From CBFHSF01 sp965658445 (lineage in GTDB: Bacteria > Bacteroidota > Bacteroidia > Flavobacteriales > Schleiferiaceae), in the NCBI GenBank assembly GCA_965658445.1, contig CBFHSF010000006.1, forward strand, positions 1 to 64,000: a stretch of DNA of 64,000 nt, written 5' to 3'. Below, piece after piece: positions 24,844-32,558 of the stretch (the first letter of the stretch is position 1; the number at the start of each line of letters is the position of its first letter). The position numbers and the translations under genes were made by a program. Below the pieces are notes generated by a model. It saw only the letters and a program-made list of their open reading frames with translations. It was not told where the DNA came from and did no database searches.

Positions 24844-25025
24844 TTGCTTTTCTTCTCTTGGTGGTTTCTACTATTGTTGGCTTGCTTAATGGCTTCGCGC
24901 CAAGCTTTAATACCCACGGCTCCCAATGCCAACACCCCCAAAGACCCTTCCACAGGTATGGAGTATTCTACTGGTTTGTTTTCCTCAGGTGAAATTTTGT
25001 CTGAAGAGGATTTAGAAATGGGCAT
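24840..25025 (-). CDS. Tiny protein with PID-CTERM-like sorting segment
   Basis: 61 residues. A polar N-terminus (SKSSSDKISPEENKP) precedes IPVEGSLGVLALGAVGIKAW and a basic tail (REAIKQANNSRNHQEKKSK). This P-[VI]-[DE]-G-x-L motif, a hydrophobic stretch and a basic end are reminiscent of the small PID-CTERM-type sorting signals described for Bacteroidota; similarity is by eye only. It overlaps the fusion gene by 4 bases, so the two are translationally coupled. It could be a membrane-associated partner. A simple single-pass membrane peptide is the alternative. Confidence 0.55.
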   Translation of the reverse strand: MPISKSSSDKISPEENKPVEYSIPVEGSLGVLALGAVGIKAWREAIKQANNSRNHQEKKSK

Positions 25026-25160
25026 AAATCAAAAACTAAACGTTGATGGAAAGGTCGAGTAGATCACTCTGATTGTTTACTCTGTTGGTAACCTCTCTTT
25101 TTGTAGATTTGAACAAAGATAGATGGATTCTTTAGATACACAGAAAACTGAACGCACCTC

Positions 25161-26420
25161 ATGAAAGTAAATCGCCAAAAAGCGACCTTTACGCAAAACC
25201 TCTCCGTAGCCTTTGATTCCATTAAGAGTCAGAAACTCCGAACGTGGCTCACCGCCATGATTATTGCCATTGGAATGTCAGCGTTGGTGGGAATCATTAC
25301 GGCTGCAGAAGCCTTAGCGGCGAAATTAGAATCCCAATTCACCAACCTAGGAGCCTCTACCTTTACGATTCAAAACCGCGCATTGAGTATTCAGTTTGGT
25401 CCGGGGGGACGGAGAGAAAAAGAAAACCCTCCCATTACCTACCGCCAGGCCATTGATTTTAAAAAGCGCTTTGATTACGCAGGTGCCAAAGTGAGTCTGA
25501 GTTATATAGCCACAGGAATTTCTGAAATCAAAAAAGGTGATTTTTCTACAGACCCCAATGTAGCGGTTATGGCCGGCGATGAATACTACGTTGGATCCAA
25601 TGGTTACGAAATGGCCATGGGTCGAAACCTAACAGAAGGTGAAGTTTCTGCAGGCTCCTACTCTGCCATCTTGGGTTGGGACATCTACAACAAGCTCTTT
25701 GACGACGGTGCGGATCCCTTGGGAAAAACCATCACAGTCCGTGGTTACAAATATTTGGTGGTGGGCGTATTGGCAGAAAAGGGATCGTCCTCCGCTCTCT
25801 CTGGGGACCGAATGATACTCATTCCCTATTCCAATGCAAGAATCGTCTTCTCCTCTCCTAACCGAACGTATGCGGTAAATGTGTTATCAGCCAGTAACGA
25901 GTTATTGGAACCTACCATAGAAGAGGCTTACGCCACCATGCGATCCATCCGAAAACTTCAGCCCAAACAAGACAATGACTTCAGCATTATTAGATCTGAC
26001 AGTTTGGCCAAAATGCTCACAGAAAACCTTTCCATGGTAAACTTTGCCGGTCTGATGATTGGACTCATTACCATGCTGGGAGCTTCTATTTCATTAATGA
26101 ACATCATGCTCGTTTCCGTTACTGAGCGCACCAAAGAAATTGGAACGCGAAAGGCCATGGGCGCCAAGGCCTCTGTTATTAGAGGGCAGTTTCTAACCGA
26201 AGCGGTAGTGATTTGTCAATTGGGAGGCGTTATGGGAATTCTATTGGGATTGGCCATTGGCAACGCAGTAGGCGCCCTGATTGATGGTGTTTTTGTCATC
26301 CCATGGGGATGGATAACGTTTTCTTTTGTATTTTCCATAGTGGTTGGTGTGATCAGTGGGTTCTACCCCGCCGTTAAGGCCAGCCGCCTTGACCCCATAG
26401 AGGCGTTGAGGTACGAGTAA
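25161..26420 (+). CDS. ABC transporter permease, MacB/FtsX type
   Basis: 419 residues: first membrane segment at about 30-50 (LRTWLTAMIIAIGMSALVGI), a periplasmic MacB-PCD domain (about 60-270), then three C-terminal membrane segments with LMNIMLVSVTERTKEIGTRK and FYPAVKASRLDPIEALRYE, the classical MacB/LolCE signature and C-terminus. Such permeases work with a separate ATPase and often an HlyD-like adaptor in efflux or lipoprotein handling; neither is adjacent here, so the partner ATPase must be elsewhere. Starts 27 bases before corA on the same strand. Confidence 0.9.
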   Translation: MKVNRQKATFTQNLSVAFDSIKSQKLRTWLTAMIIAIGMSALVGIITAAEALAAKLESQFTNLGASTFTIQNRALSIQFGPGGRREKENPPITYRQAIDFKKRFDYAGAKVSLSYIATGISEIKKGDFSTDPNVAVMAGDEYYVGSNGYEMAMGRNLTEGEVSAGSYSAILGWDIYNKLFDDGADPLGKTITVRGYKYLVVGVLAEKGSSSALSGDRMILIPYSNARIVFSSPNRTYAVNVLSASNELLEPTIEEAYATMRSIRKLQPKQDNDFSIIRSDSLAKMLTENLSMVNFAGLMIGLITMLGASISLMNIMLVSVTERTKEIGTRKAMGAKASVIRGQFLTEAVVICQLGGVMGILLGLAIGNAVGALIDGVFVIPWGWITFSFVFSIVVGVISGFYPAVKASRLDPIEALRYE

Positions 26421-26447
26421 GAATCCTTTCAATTAAATACTTCGCCT

Positions 26448-27527
26448 ATGGCCGTTCAAAGAAAGAGAAGAAAGAAGAAACAACTCAAACCCGTAGGGGC
26501 CGCTCCTGGATCCTTAGTGTATACAGGGAATCGATCTCAAGACATTTCTTTTGACTTAGTGGAATACGGTCCTGACGGCATGGACGAGGAGCGCGACTTG
26601 GGTCCTGAAGTCCTCAATAAAAAAGTCAAACCCGGTTGTGTACAGTGGATTAACATCAATGGAATCCACGATACGGAGTTGGTGAGAGACATAGGTGAGA
26701 AAGCGGGCATTCCAAACTTGTTCCTCGAAGATCTTCTCAATGTAAACCAAAGGCCCAAGGCAGAGATTGATCCCGTTACCAGACATTTGTTTGTGACCTT
26801 AAAAATGCTTCGCTATCAATCGGACAAAAAACTCCTAGAAGCAGAACAAGTTTCATTAGTCTTAACGGAAAACCGCCTATACTCTTTTCAAGAAACCAAG
26901 GGAAATGTTTTTGAACCCGTTCGCAATCGTCTGAGGTATGGGAATATCATAATTCGACAGAACGGGATCGATTATCTTCTCTATGCCTTAATGGATACTA
27001 TTGTTGATCACTATTTCTTTATTCTAGAGGAGGTGGAGGAAGATCTTGAGCAATTGGAGGACGACATTTTCCAAAACACTGACACCAAGCATCTCCAGGA
27101 CATACAAATTCACAAGAAGAACATATTGGCTTTAAAGCGTGCCATTTTCCCGTTAAGGGAAGCCATAGCCGAAATCCGTACAGAAGAATTGGACTTAATT
27201 TCTGACCACACCCGCAATTACCTGCGAGATGTCTACGACCACGTCATTCAACTCATCGATCTTACAGACGTCCTCAAGGAATTCAATGGAGGACTCAAGG
27301 ATGTATACTTAAACACGGTTAGCCTCAAAATGAACCAAATCATGCAGGTTCTGACCATCATGTCTACCATTTTTATCCCACTTACTTTTATTGCGGGTAT
27401 CTACGGAATGAACTTCGAATACATGCCAGAACTCCACGCCAAACACGGCTATTTCTGGGTGTTGGGAATCATGGTTGTAATGGTCGTGGGAATGGTCTTT
27501 TTCTTCCGTCGGAAAAAATGGTTGTAA
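26448..27527 (+). CDS. corA: Magnesium/cobalt transporter CorA
   Basis: 359 residues. A cytoplasmic alpha/beta funnel and long stalk helices (about 1-295) precede two membrane helices with the invariant pore motif GMN (320-322, IYGMNFEYMPEL) and a basic C-terminus RRKKWL. It forms a homopentameric Mg2+ channel in the inner membrane. The N-terminus is unusually basic (KRRKKKQLK). It is 27 bases downstream of the ABC permease gene and probably co-transcribed. Confidence 0.95.
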   Translation: MAVQRKRRKKKQLKPVGAAPGSLVYTGNRSQDISFDLVEYGPDGMDEERDLGPEVLNKKVKPGCVQWININGIHDTELVRDIGEKAGIPNLFLEDLLNVNQRPKAEIDPVTRHLFVTLKMLRYQSDKKLLEAEQVSLVLTENRLYSFQETKGNVFEPVRNRLRYGNIIIRQNGIDYLLYALMDTIVDHYFFILEEVEEDLEQLEDDIFQNTDTKHLQDIQIHKKNILALKRAIFPLREAIAEIRTEELDLISDHTRNYLRDVYDHVIQLIDLTDVLKEFNGGLKDVYLNTVSLKMNQIMQVLTIMSTIFIPLTFIAGIYGMNFEYMPELHAKHGYFWVLGIMVVMVVGMVFFFRRKKWL

Positions 27528-27652
27528 GCATGCAACTACAAGACAATTAGCGGTTTTTTATATTTTGTTATTTTGGGCCTCCGTTGTCGTTTTCAGGTTT
27601 GTCCTGAAGTGCGATTTCGGAAACCAAATACCACCACAAAACAACGCAAACC

Positions 27653-28546
27653 ATGAAGTTATTCAACACATTTATGACTGCCCTCACCGCCACAGCGATT
27701 GTGGTTGGGACGGCTTCTTGTCAAAAAGAAGAGGCTCTTGATACGAGTTCAGGAGAATTGCTTTTCACCTTTGCCTTCGACTCTACTCAAGAAAGACTAA
27801 ACAACTTAGGTCAGCCCTCTACAATTCCTGCTGGACACGCCGCTCAATCTCCAGGATTCAACGGCATTTCTGCTCACTACATAGAACTCTCTCCCAACAT
27901 GTATACTCCCATTGGAGGAGGAGAAGTGGTTTACATGGGACCTGAAACCACTTTAGGTGGAGACAAGGCCGTAGACTTTAACCAGGCAGTAGTGGCCGCA
28001 GAAGGAGACGAATTTCTTAGGCTCTCCTTAGAAGATATTGAACCCGGTGTTTACGAGTGGATTCGCGTGTCTTTGACCTATCAAAATTTTGATGTAGACT
28101 TTAGAAGCAATGGATTAGACCTTACAGGTACTATTGCCTCTTTTGTTGGATACAACACTTACATTACACAACACACCGTAAAAAATCAGAGCATCACGGT
28201 TAACGAAAACCGTTTGCAAGGATATTGGGCTTTTGAATTGGTTGAACCCGTTCCCGTAATTATAGATGGACAGGCACCTCCGGGAGCCACTACCGTTCCC
28301 AATCCCCTCTTTAGCACCTCTCCCATTCCTCAAGGCTCTTGCTTGGTGACTGGGCAATTTGCGGAACCATTGGTAATCACCGGAAACGAAAAAGGGACGC
28401 TTCACATAGAACTCTCTGTGAGCAATAACAATAGCTTTGAATACACGGATCCCAACGGAAACGGCATCTACGAACCCGACTTAGGAGAAACTCCTGTAGA
28501 TATGGGAACGCGTGGGCTCATCCCGAAAGCTATCATTCAACCCTAA
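27653..28546 (+). CDS. Orphan lipoprotein
   Basis: 297 residues. Lipobox ATAIVVGTASC (C23) followed by QKEEALDTSSG. The mature part has sandwich-like strands (GELLFTFAFDSTQERLNNLG, GVYEWIRVSLTYQNFDVDF) and ends with a DPNGNGIYEPDLGETP loop that could bind calcium. It is an envelope lipoprotein of unknown family. A gap of 125 bases separates it from corA. Confidence 0.65.
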   Translation: MKLFNTFMTALTATAIVVGTASCQKEEALDTSSGELLFTFAFDSTQERLNNLGQPSTIPAGHAAQSPGFNGISAHYIELSPNMYTPIGGGEVVYMGPETTLGGDKAVDFNQAVVAAEGDEFLRLSLEDIEPGVYEWIRVSLTYQNFDVDFRSNGLDLTGTIASFVGYNTYITQHTVKNQSITVNENRLQGYWAFELVEPVPVIIDGQAPPGATTVPNPLFSTSPIPQGSCLVTGQFAEPLVITGNEKGTLHIELSVSNNNSFEYTDPNGNGIYEPDLGETPVDMGTRGLIPKAIIQP

Positions 28547-28582
28547 CCAAGATACTATTTAACCCAAAAGCCCCGCCCCACC

Positions 28583-29116
28583 TTGCAGTTTAAAACCAAA
28601 GACCACGGAGAAAACAAAACCTATATTTTCCAATCCATTAACGGAGGGTTCGTTCGTTCCGCGTTAACAGGCCTTGTGGTCGCTATTGGTGCCGGTGCCA
28701 CTTACATTGCGTATGGTGATCCCAAATCGCTTATAGTGGTTTTCTTAGGAGTGTTTATAATGGGGTTTAATTCTGGGTATTTTTATCGTTGCAAGGACAA
28801 TCACTTTGGCTCCTACGTTTCCCTATACGGCTTTGACATCTTTCGATCATCAAAACCGTTTGATGCGGAAAATGGATATGTAAGTGTGATGATAAAAAAC
28901 CTTGGAGACTATCAGCTACAACTGATTGCGGATAGGAAAAATCGATTTAAGCTCAATCGTTATTGGGAATTTACCGATGCGTGGACCAATGCCTTTGAAT
29001 TGGCACGAGACCTCGGTGTTTCCATTTTTGATTGTTCGGTTCGTGAAGAGAAAAACGCTTGGATCAAGCTAGAGGAGTTTGATTTCTACGAAAAGCAACT
29101 CACGCAGAAGGACTAG
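28583..29116 (+). CDS. Small orphan membrane protein, probable TTG start
   Basis: 177 residues. Two hydrophobic segments (about 24-45, SALTGLVVAIGAGATYIAYG, and 49-67, LIVVFLGVFIMGFNSGYF) precede a soluble domain of about 105 residues. The only early initiator is TTG at 28583; the first ATG lies inside the second membrane segment. The preceding lipoprotein gene ends 36 bases earlier, so both may share a transcript. Family not recognised. Confidence 0.55.
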   Translation: MQFKTKDHGENKTYIFQSINGGFVRSALTGLVVAIGAGATYIAYGDPKSLIVVFLGVFIMGFNSGYFYRCKDNHFGSYVSLYGFDIFRSSKPFDAENGYVSVMIKNLGDYQLQLIADRKNRFKLNRYWEFTDAWTNAFELARDLGVSIFDCSVREEKNAWIKLEEFDFYEKQLTQKD

Positions 29117-29172
29117 AACAACAGCCCCCTCCCCACTCGCTTCACTTTCTAAAAGACATTTTTGGACATAAA

Positions 29173-29198
29173 AAAACCCCGATTTGCATCGGGGTTTT
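29173..29198. terminator. Bidirectional terminator between convergent genes
   Basis: AAAACCCCGAT / ATCGGGGTTTT stem with a TTGC loop, placed between the plus-strand orphan gene (ends 29116) and the minus-strand rplI (ends 29220). Confidence 0.85.
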
Positions 29199-29219
29199 CG
29201 CAATGTAATAAAGCTGAAC

Positions 29220-29672
29220 TTATTTCTGCTCTGCCGCTACTTCGAAAGTGAAGTCTACAACAACTTCTCTGTGAAGGCGAATCTTTGCAGTGTGACGACC
29301 TACAGTCTTGATAGATCCACCCAAGATTTGGATGAATTTTCTCTCGATAGTGTGACCGTTTTTAGATAATTCATCAGCCAAGTCCATGTTGGTAACCGAA
29401 CCAAACAATTTGTTTCCGGTACCGGCCTTAACTGTAATCTTCATTTCTAGTGAAGCCAAAGCTTCAGCAGTTTTCTTAGCATCCTCAATCAACTTAGCTT
29501 CTTTGTGAGCGCGTTGACGAAGGTTTTCTTCCAATACTTTCTTAGCAGAAGGAGTAGCCAACTGAGCAAATCCTTGAGGGATCAAGAAGTTGCGAGCGTA
29601 TCCTGGCTTAACGGTAAGTACATCGTCTTTGAACCCTAGGTTCTCAACGTCTTGTTTTAAGATAATTTCCAT
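29220..29672 (-). CDS. rplI: 50S ribosomal protein L9
   Basis: 150 residues, standard for bL9: N-terminal domain with the signature LKQDVENLGFKDDVLTVKPG and ARNFLIPQGFA, a long helix, and a C-terminal RNA-binding domain (LFGSVTNMDLADEL). Last gene of the rpsF-rpsR-rplI operon, 13 bases after rpsR. Confidence 0.97.
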   Translation of the reverse strand: MEIILKQDVENLGFKDDVLTVKPGYARNFLIPQGFAQLATPSAKKVLEENLRQRAHKEAKLIEDAKKTAEALASLEMKITVKAGTGNKLFGSVTNMDLADELSKNGHTIERKFIQILGGSIKTVGRHTAKIRLHREVVVDFTFEVAAEQK

Positions 29673-29685
29673 GATGCTCTCCTGT

Positions 29686-29994
29686 TTACTTTAAGTTATC
29701 TGCTACGTAAGGAAGCAATGCAATGTGACGTGCACGCTTGATAGCCGTGGCTACTTTACGCTGGTATTTTAGTGAGTTACCGGTAAGACGACGAGGCAAG
29801 ATTTTACCTTGGTCGTTTACAAATTTCATCAAGAAATCAGGGTCTTTGTAATCGATGTACTTGATACCTGACTTTTTGAAGCGGCAGTATTTCTTTTTGT
29901 TACCTGACTCAATGGCGATAGGCTGCAAGTAACGGATATCTCCGCTGTTTCCTTTTCCTGAAGCTGCCTCTAGGCTTGGATTCTTGTTTTCCAT
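29686..29994 (-). CDS. rpsR: 30S ribosomal protein S18
   Basis: 102 residues. Core bS18 sequence includes KKYCRFKKSGIKYIDYKDPD, ILPRRLTGNSLKYQRKVATA and IKRARHIALLPYV. It has an N-terminal extension of about 20 residues, as often found in Bacteroidota. Binds S6 in the platform of the small subunit; middle gene of the operon. Confidence 0.97.
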   Translation of the reverse strand: MENKNPSLEAASGKGNSGDIRYLQPIAIESGNKKKYCRFKKSGIKYIDYKDPDFLMKFVNDQGKILPRRLTGNSLKYQRKVATAIKRARHIALLPYVADNLK

Positions 29995-30005
29995 GTCTTC
30001 TGTGT

Positions 30006-30347
30006 TTAAGCTTTAGCGGTTGATGTTCTGTTTCTTCTCTTCTCAGCCCAAGCAGCAGCGAACTTGTCGTTGCGGATGGTCAAAAATCTCATGATGCGCT
30101 CGTCACGCTTCATCTCAACTTCGTAGTTTTCGATGATTTCGGTTGGAGCTTTAAATTCTACCATGTTGTAGAATCCACTCTTTTTCTTCTGGATGGGATA
30201 CGCCATTTTGCGAAGCCCCCAGTTCTCTTTGTTGATAATTTCTGCTCCTCTAGTTTCGAGGTAGCCTACGAACTTATCAACCGTTTCCCTTACCTGTTCA
30301 TCAGATAAGACGGGATTTAAAATGAAAACGGTTTCGTACTGGTTCAT
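30006..30347 (-). CDS. rpsF: 30S ribosomal protein S6
   Basis: 113 residues, bS6: MNQYETVFILNPVLSDEQV, GLRKMAYPIQKKKSGFYNMV, and a charged C-terminus (EKRRNRTSTAKA). First gene of the operon; in several bacteria S6:S18 binds the mRNA leader and represses this operon, which would require a leader structure between 30348 and 30382; that stretch here is short. Confidence 0.97.
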   Translation of the reverse strand: MNQYETVFILNPVLSDEQVRETVDKFVGYLETRGAEIINKENWGLRKMAYPIQKKKSGFYNMVEFKAPTEIIENYEVEMKRDERIMRFLTIRNDKFAAAWAEKRRNRTSTAKA

Positions 30348-30381
30348 ACTTAACTAATTAAATGATTTAATTTCGGTCGGC

Positions 30382-30389
30382 AAAAGTAA
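30382..30389 (-). promoter_or_regulatory. Candidate -7 box (TACTTTTG) of the rpsF operon
   Basis: TACTTTTG on the minus strand, 35 bases upstream of the rpsF ATG, is a perfect TAnnTTTG element. Confidence 0.5.
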
Positions 30390-30419
30390 AAAACTTTTAT
30401 CAAAAAAAGAATTCCCCAA

Positions 30420-30770
30420 GCTGTTTTTTCAAGGGGCCTTGCCCCTTTAACCCCGATTCGTGTTCCTTTCTTTTGCTTGATCAAAAAAAGGAACCGAAAA
30501 AAAATCAAGACTTCACAAATCCGCTACCCGATTGCTCTTCGGTCGCGGTAAAAAAGATCTAGAGCAAGCTCTCGTTTCCTTTTTTCCTGTTCGCTCGCTT
30601 GAGGCATCGGGTCCCAGCTAGATTTGTAGATGTCGGTCCTTAGCAAATCATTCAGTTGTTTCTAAACTCCGGAGTTCAGACCAGGACCTTTCCTAGTGTT
30701 GGTTTTTTGATCGCTCAAGTCGATTTACGAATCCTTTGACGAGGCCGTGGGGTTTTTCCCAGTTACCGTT
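30420..30770. repeat. Non-coding segment with long inverted repeats
   Basis: No gene was seen. A hairpin AAGGGGC CTT GCCCCTT (30432-30448) is followed by a large palindromic stretch in which GTTCCTTT (30470-30477) pairs with AAAGGAAC (30486-30493) around TGATCA, and a C-rich/A-rich region with GAGCAAGCTCTC. The text (TCTTTTGCTTGATCAAAAAA, CTCTTCGGTCGCGGTAAAAA) resembles an intergenic repeat I associate with other Bacteroidota genomes; not verified. Confidence 0.45.
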
Positions 30771-30775
30771 TACTG

Positions 30776-31190
30776 CCTGGGGCTGCACCCCAGGCCCTGG
30801 TCTCAATTTCGGGATTTCTTGGCATATAAATCGTCAAGTAAACGTTTTCAGACGACACAATTTGCTTTTTGGAATCCGACGAAATCCGAAAAGACGGACT
30901 CGGATACAATCGATTGTTTGGCGACTAATTGAATTTCGGTTTGTAACTTTATGTGGGGCGGGCGTGGTACACGCCCCGGCTTTTCCATATACAGCCGAGT
31001 ACTACCCAAAGTAGGCGTTTACTTTTCGCCTTTGTTTAGAATGATTTCCGAAATTCACCTGGGGTGGGAATCCTAGATTCCCCGGCCTACACTCTTTCAG
31101 TCGACTACAACCGAAAGCACCCGATTTCTTGTCGTGTCCATTTTGAAAAATTCTCGACATTCACACGGGGTGGGACCGCTGGTCCCCACT
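30776..31190. repeat. Modular hairpin repeat element, copy B (reverse orientation)
   Basis: Hairpins CCTGGGGCTGCACCCCAGG (30776-30794), GGGCGTGGTACACGCCC (30960-30976), GGGAATCCTAGATTCCC (31066-31082) and GGGACCGCTGGTCCC (31172-31186) are spaced 184, 106 and 106 bases apart. Read on the minus strand this is the layout of copy A at 17149-17452 with one extra 105-base module. The segment 30835-30948 is the inverted counterpart of 17283-17397. No protein-coding feature is credible here. Confidence 0.75.
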
Positions 31191-31392
31191 CCCGACAACC
31201 ATCGGGACAGGTACTCACTACTCTCCAAAACGAAGAAGGAAATAGGAATGTGGAAAAAAGGAATCTTAAGTTAACCTAGTTCTGGAAATCTGCCCCCCTC
31301 ATTCCTTCATTCTCCCTCATTCCTCATTCCTTCCCATTCAACTACTCACCACTCACCAGTCACCAGTCACTAGTCACCAGTCACTAGTAATT
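31190..31392. repeat. Composite repeat: TCCCGA hairpin, purine/pyrimidine block, 7-base tract
   Basis: CTCCCGACAACCATCGGGAC (31189-31208) is followed by a purine block (GAAGAAGGAAATAGGAATG, then AAAAAAGGAATC), a pyrimidine block (CATTCCTTCATTCTCCCTCA) and tandem ACTCACC/AGTCACT units (31339-31391). Purine and pyrimidine blocks can pair with each other. Related copies are at 34820-35010 and 49461-49652. Confidence 0.7.
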
Positions 31393-31418
31393 GACTTTTT
31401 CAAAAAATCGAACTATAT

Positions 31419-31426
31419 TAGCTTTG
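31419..31426 (+). promoter_or_regulatory. Candidate -7 box (TAGCTTTG) of alkB
   Basis: TAGCTTTG fits TAnnTTTG; a TTGAC lies 25 bases upstream (31391-31395), slightly far for a -33 box. The triple 12-base repeat begins 3 bases after it. Confidence 0.45.
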
Positions 31427-31428
31427 AT

Positions 31429-31464
31429 AGTTTGATTTTCAGTTTGATTCTGAGTTTGATTTTG
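31429..31464 (+). promoter_or_regulatory. Triple 12-base direct repeat upstream of alkB
   Basis: AGTTTGATTTTC, AGTTTGATTCTG and AGTTTGATTTTG follow each other exactly, covering the expected transcription start and leader of alkB and ending 18 bases before its ATG. It could be an operator array, a leader RNA motif, or plain sequence expansion. Confidence 0.5.
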
Positions 31465-31481
31465 ATTTTTCAATTTTCGCC

Positions 31482-32549
31482 ATGCGCCGAATAAGTTCCA
31501 TGAAATTCTCCTCCTTAAAATACTCCATCGTCTTTGTACTCCCGCTTCTCACGTGGTATAGCTTCAACGTAACGGGTTGGAAAACCTTTGTGCCGTTTGT
31601 GTACATATTTATGGGGATTCCCCTGTTTGAACTCTTGTTAAAACCCGATGCGAGCAACCACGAAAAAGAGCAGGAAAAGAGCCGACTAGACAATGTGCTC
31701 TACGACGTTCAGGTCTACCTGACAGTGCCTTTGCAGCTTTTTACACTGGGATATTTCCTCTTTGCCATGCAGGAAGTCGGCTTGACGACCTTGGACAAAA
31801 CAGGTCGCATTCTCTCCATGGGGCTTTGCTGTGGAATTTACGGAATCAACGTGGGGCACGAACTGGGACACCGCTTCAAATCCTTTGAGCGAATCTTAGC
31901 GAAGACTCATTTGATGACTTCGCTGAATATGCACTTTATGCATGAACACAACCACCACCATCACAAGGCGGTAAGCACGCCAGAAGATCCCGCCTCGGCG
32001 CGATATAACGAACCTTTGTATCTCTTTTGGATTCGTTCCATGACGGGGGTTTACGCCATGTCTTGGAAGCTGGAAGCCGATAAACTCAAAAGACAAGGCA
32101 TTCCCTTTTGGTCCTTTAAAAATCAAATGATTACCGATACTCTGATTCAGTTGGGGTTGTTGGTGTTTATTGGTGTGCACTTCAATGTAGCGACTGTGGG
32201 ATACTTCGCCATAGCCGCATTGATTGGTCATTTACTGTTGGAAACTATCAACTACATTGAGCACTATGGCCTGATGAGAAAAAAGGAAGACCACCGATAC
32301 GAAAAGGTCTTACCCAAGCACTCTTGGAACTCTGACCACGTCATAGGACGCTTGCACCTCTTTGAGCTTTCTAGACATTCGGATCATCACTACCGCGCGG
32401 GAAGAAAATATCAAATCCTGAGACATATGGAGGATTCTCCACAGATGCCCACGGGCTATCCCGGAATGATGATCCTCTCCACCCTCCCTCCCCTATGGTT
32501 TGCCGTGATGAATCCAAGGGTAAAAGCGCAGTCTGATTGGAATGGATAA
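31482..32549 (+). CDS. alkB: Alkane 1-monooxygenase (AlkB)
   Basis: 355 residues. An integral-membrane di-iron hydroxylase that converts n-alkanes to 1-alkanols using O2 and electrons from rubredoxin. Four to six membrane segments surround the histidine boxes HELGHR (126-131), EHNHHHH (155-161) followed by VSTPEDPASAR, and SRHSDHHY near residue 295; NYIEHYGL is also typical of AlkB. It is short at the N-terminus compared with AlkB of Pseudomonas (about 400). ATGs at 31482 and 31500 are both possible starts. Rubredoxin and rubredoxin reductase are not in the window. First gene of a unit with a GMC oxidoreductase and a TetR regulator. Confidence 0.93.
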   Translation: MRRISSMKFSSLKYSIVFVLPLLTWYSFNVTGWKTFVPFVYIFMGIPLFELLLKPDASNHEKEQEKSRLDNVLYDVQVYLTVPLQLFTLGYFLFAMQEVGLTTLDKTGRILSMGLCCGIYGINVGHELGHRFKSFERILAKTHLMTSLNMHFMHEHNHHHHKAVSTPEDPASARYNEPLYLFWIRSMTGVYAMSWKLEADKLKRQGIPFWSFKNQMITDTLIQLGLLVFIGVHFNVATVGYFAIAALIGHLLLETINYIEHYGLMRKKEDHRYEKVLPKHSWNSDHVIGRLHLFELSRHSDHHYRAGRKYQILRHMEDSPQMPTGYPGMMILSTLPPLWFAVMNPRVKAQSDWNG

Positions 32550-32558
32550 GAAGAATAG

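Noticed and set aside
30736..31279. ORFs of 70-90 codons in the repeat region
   Set aside because: They traverse GC hairpins and modular repeats, are not conserved between the two repeat copies in frame, and have no protein-like composition.
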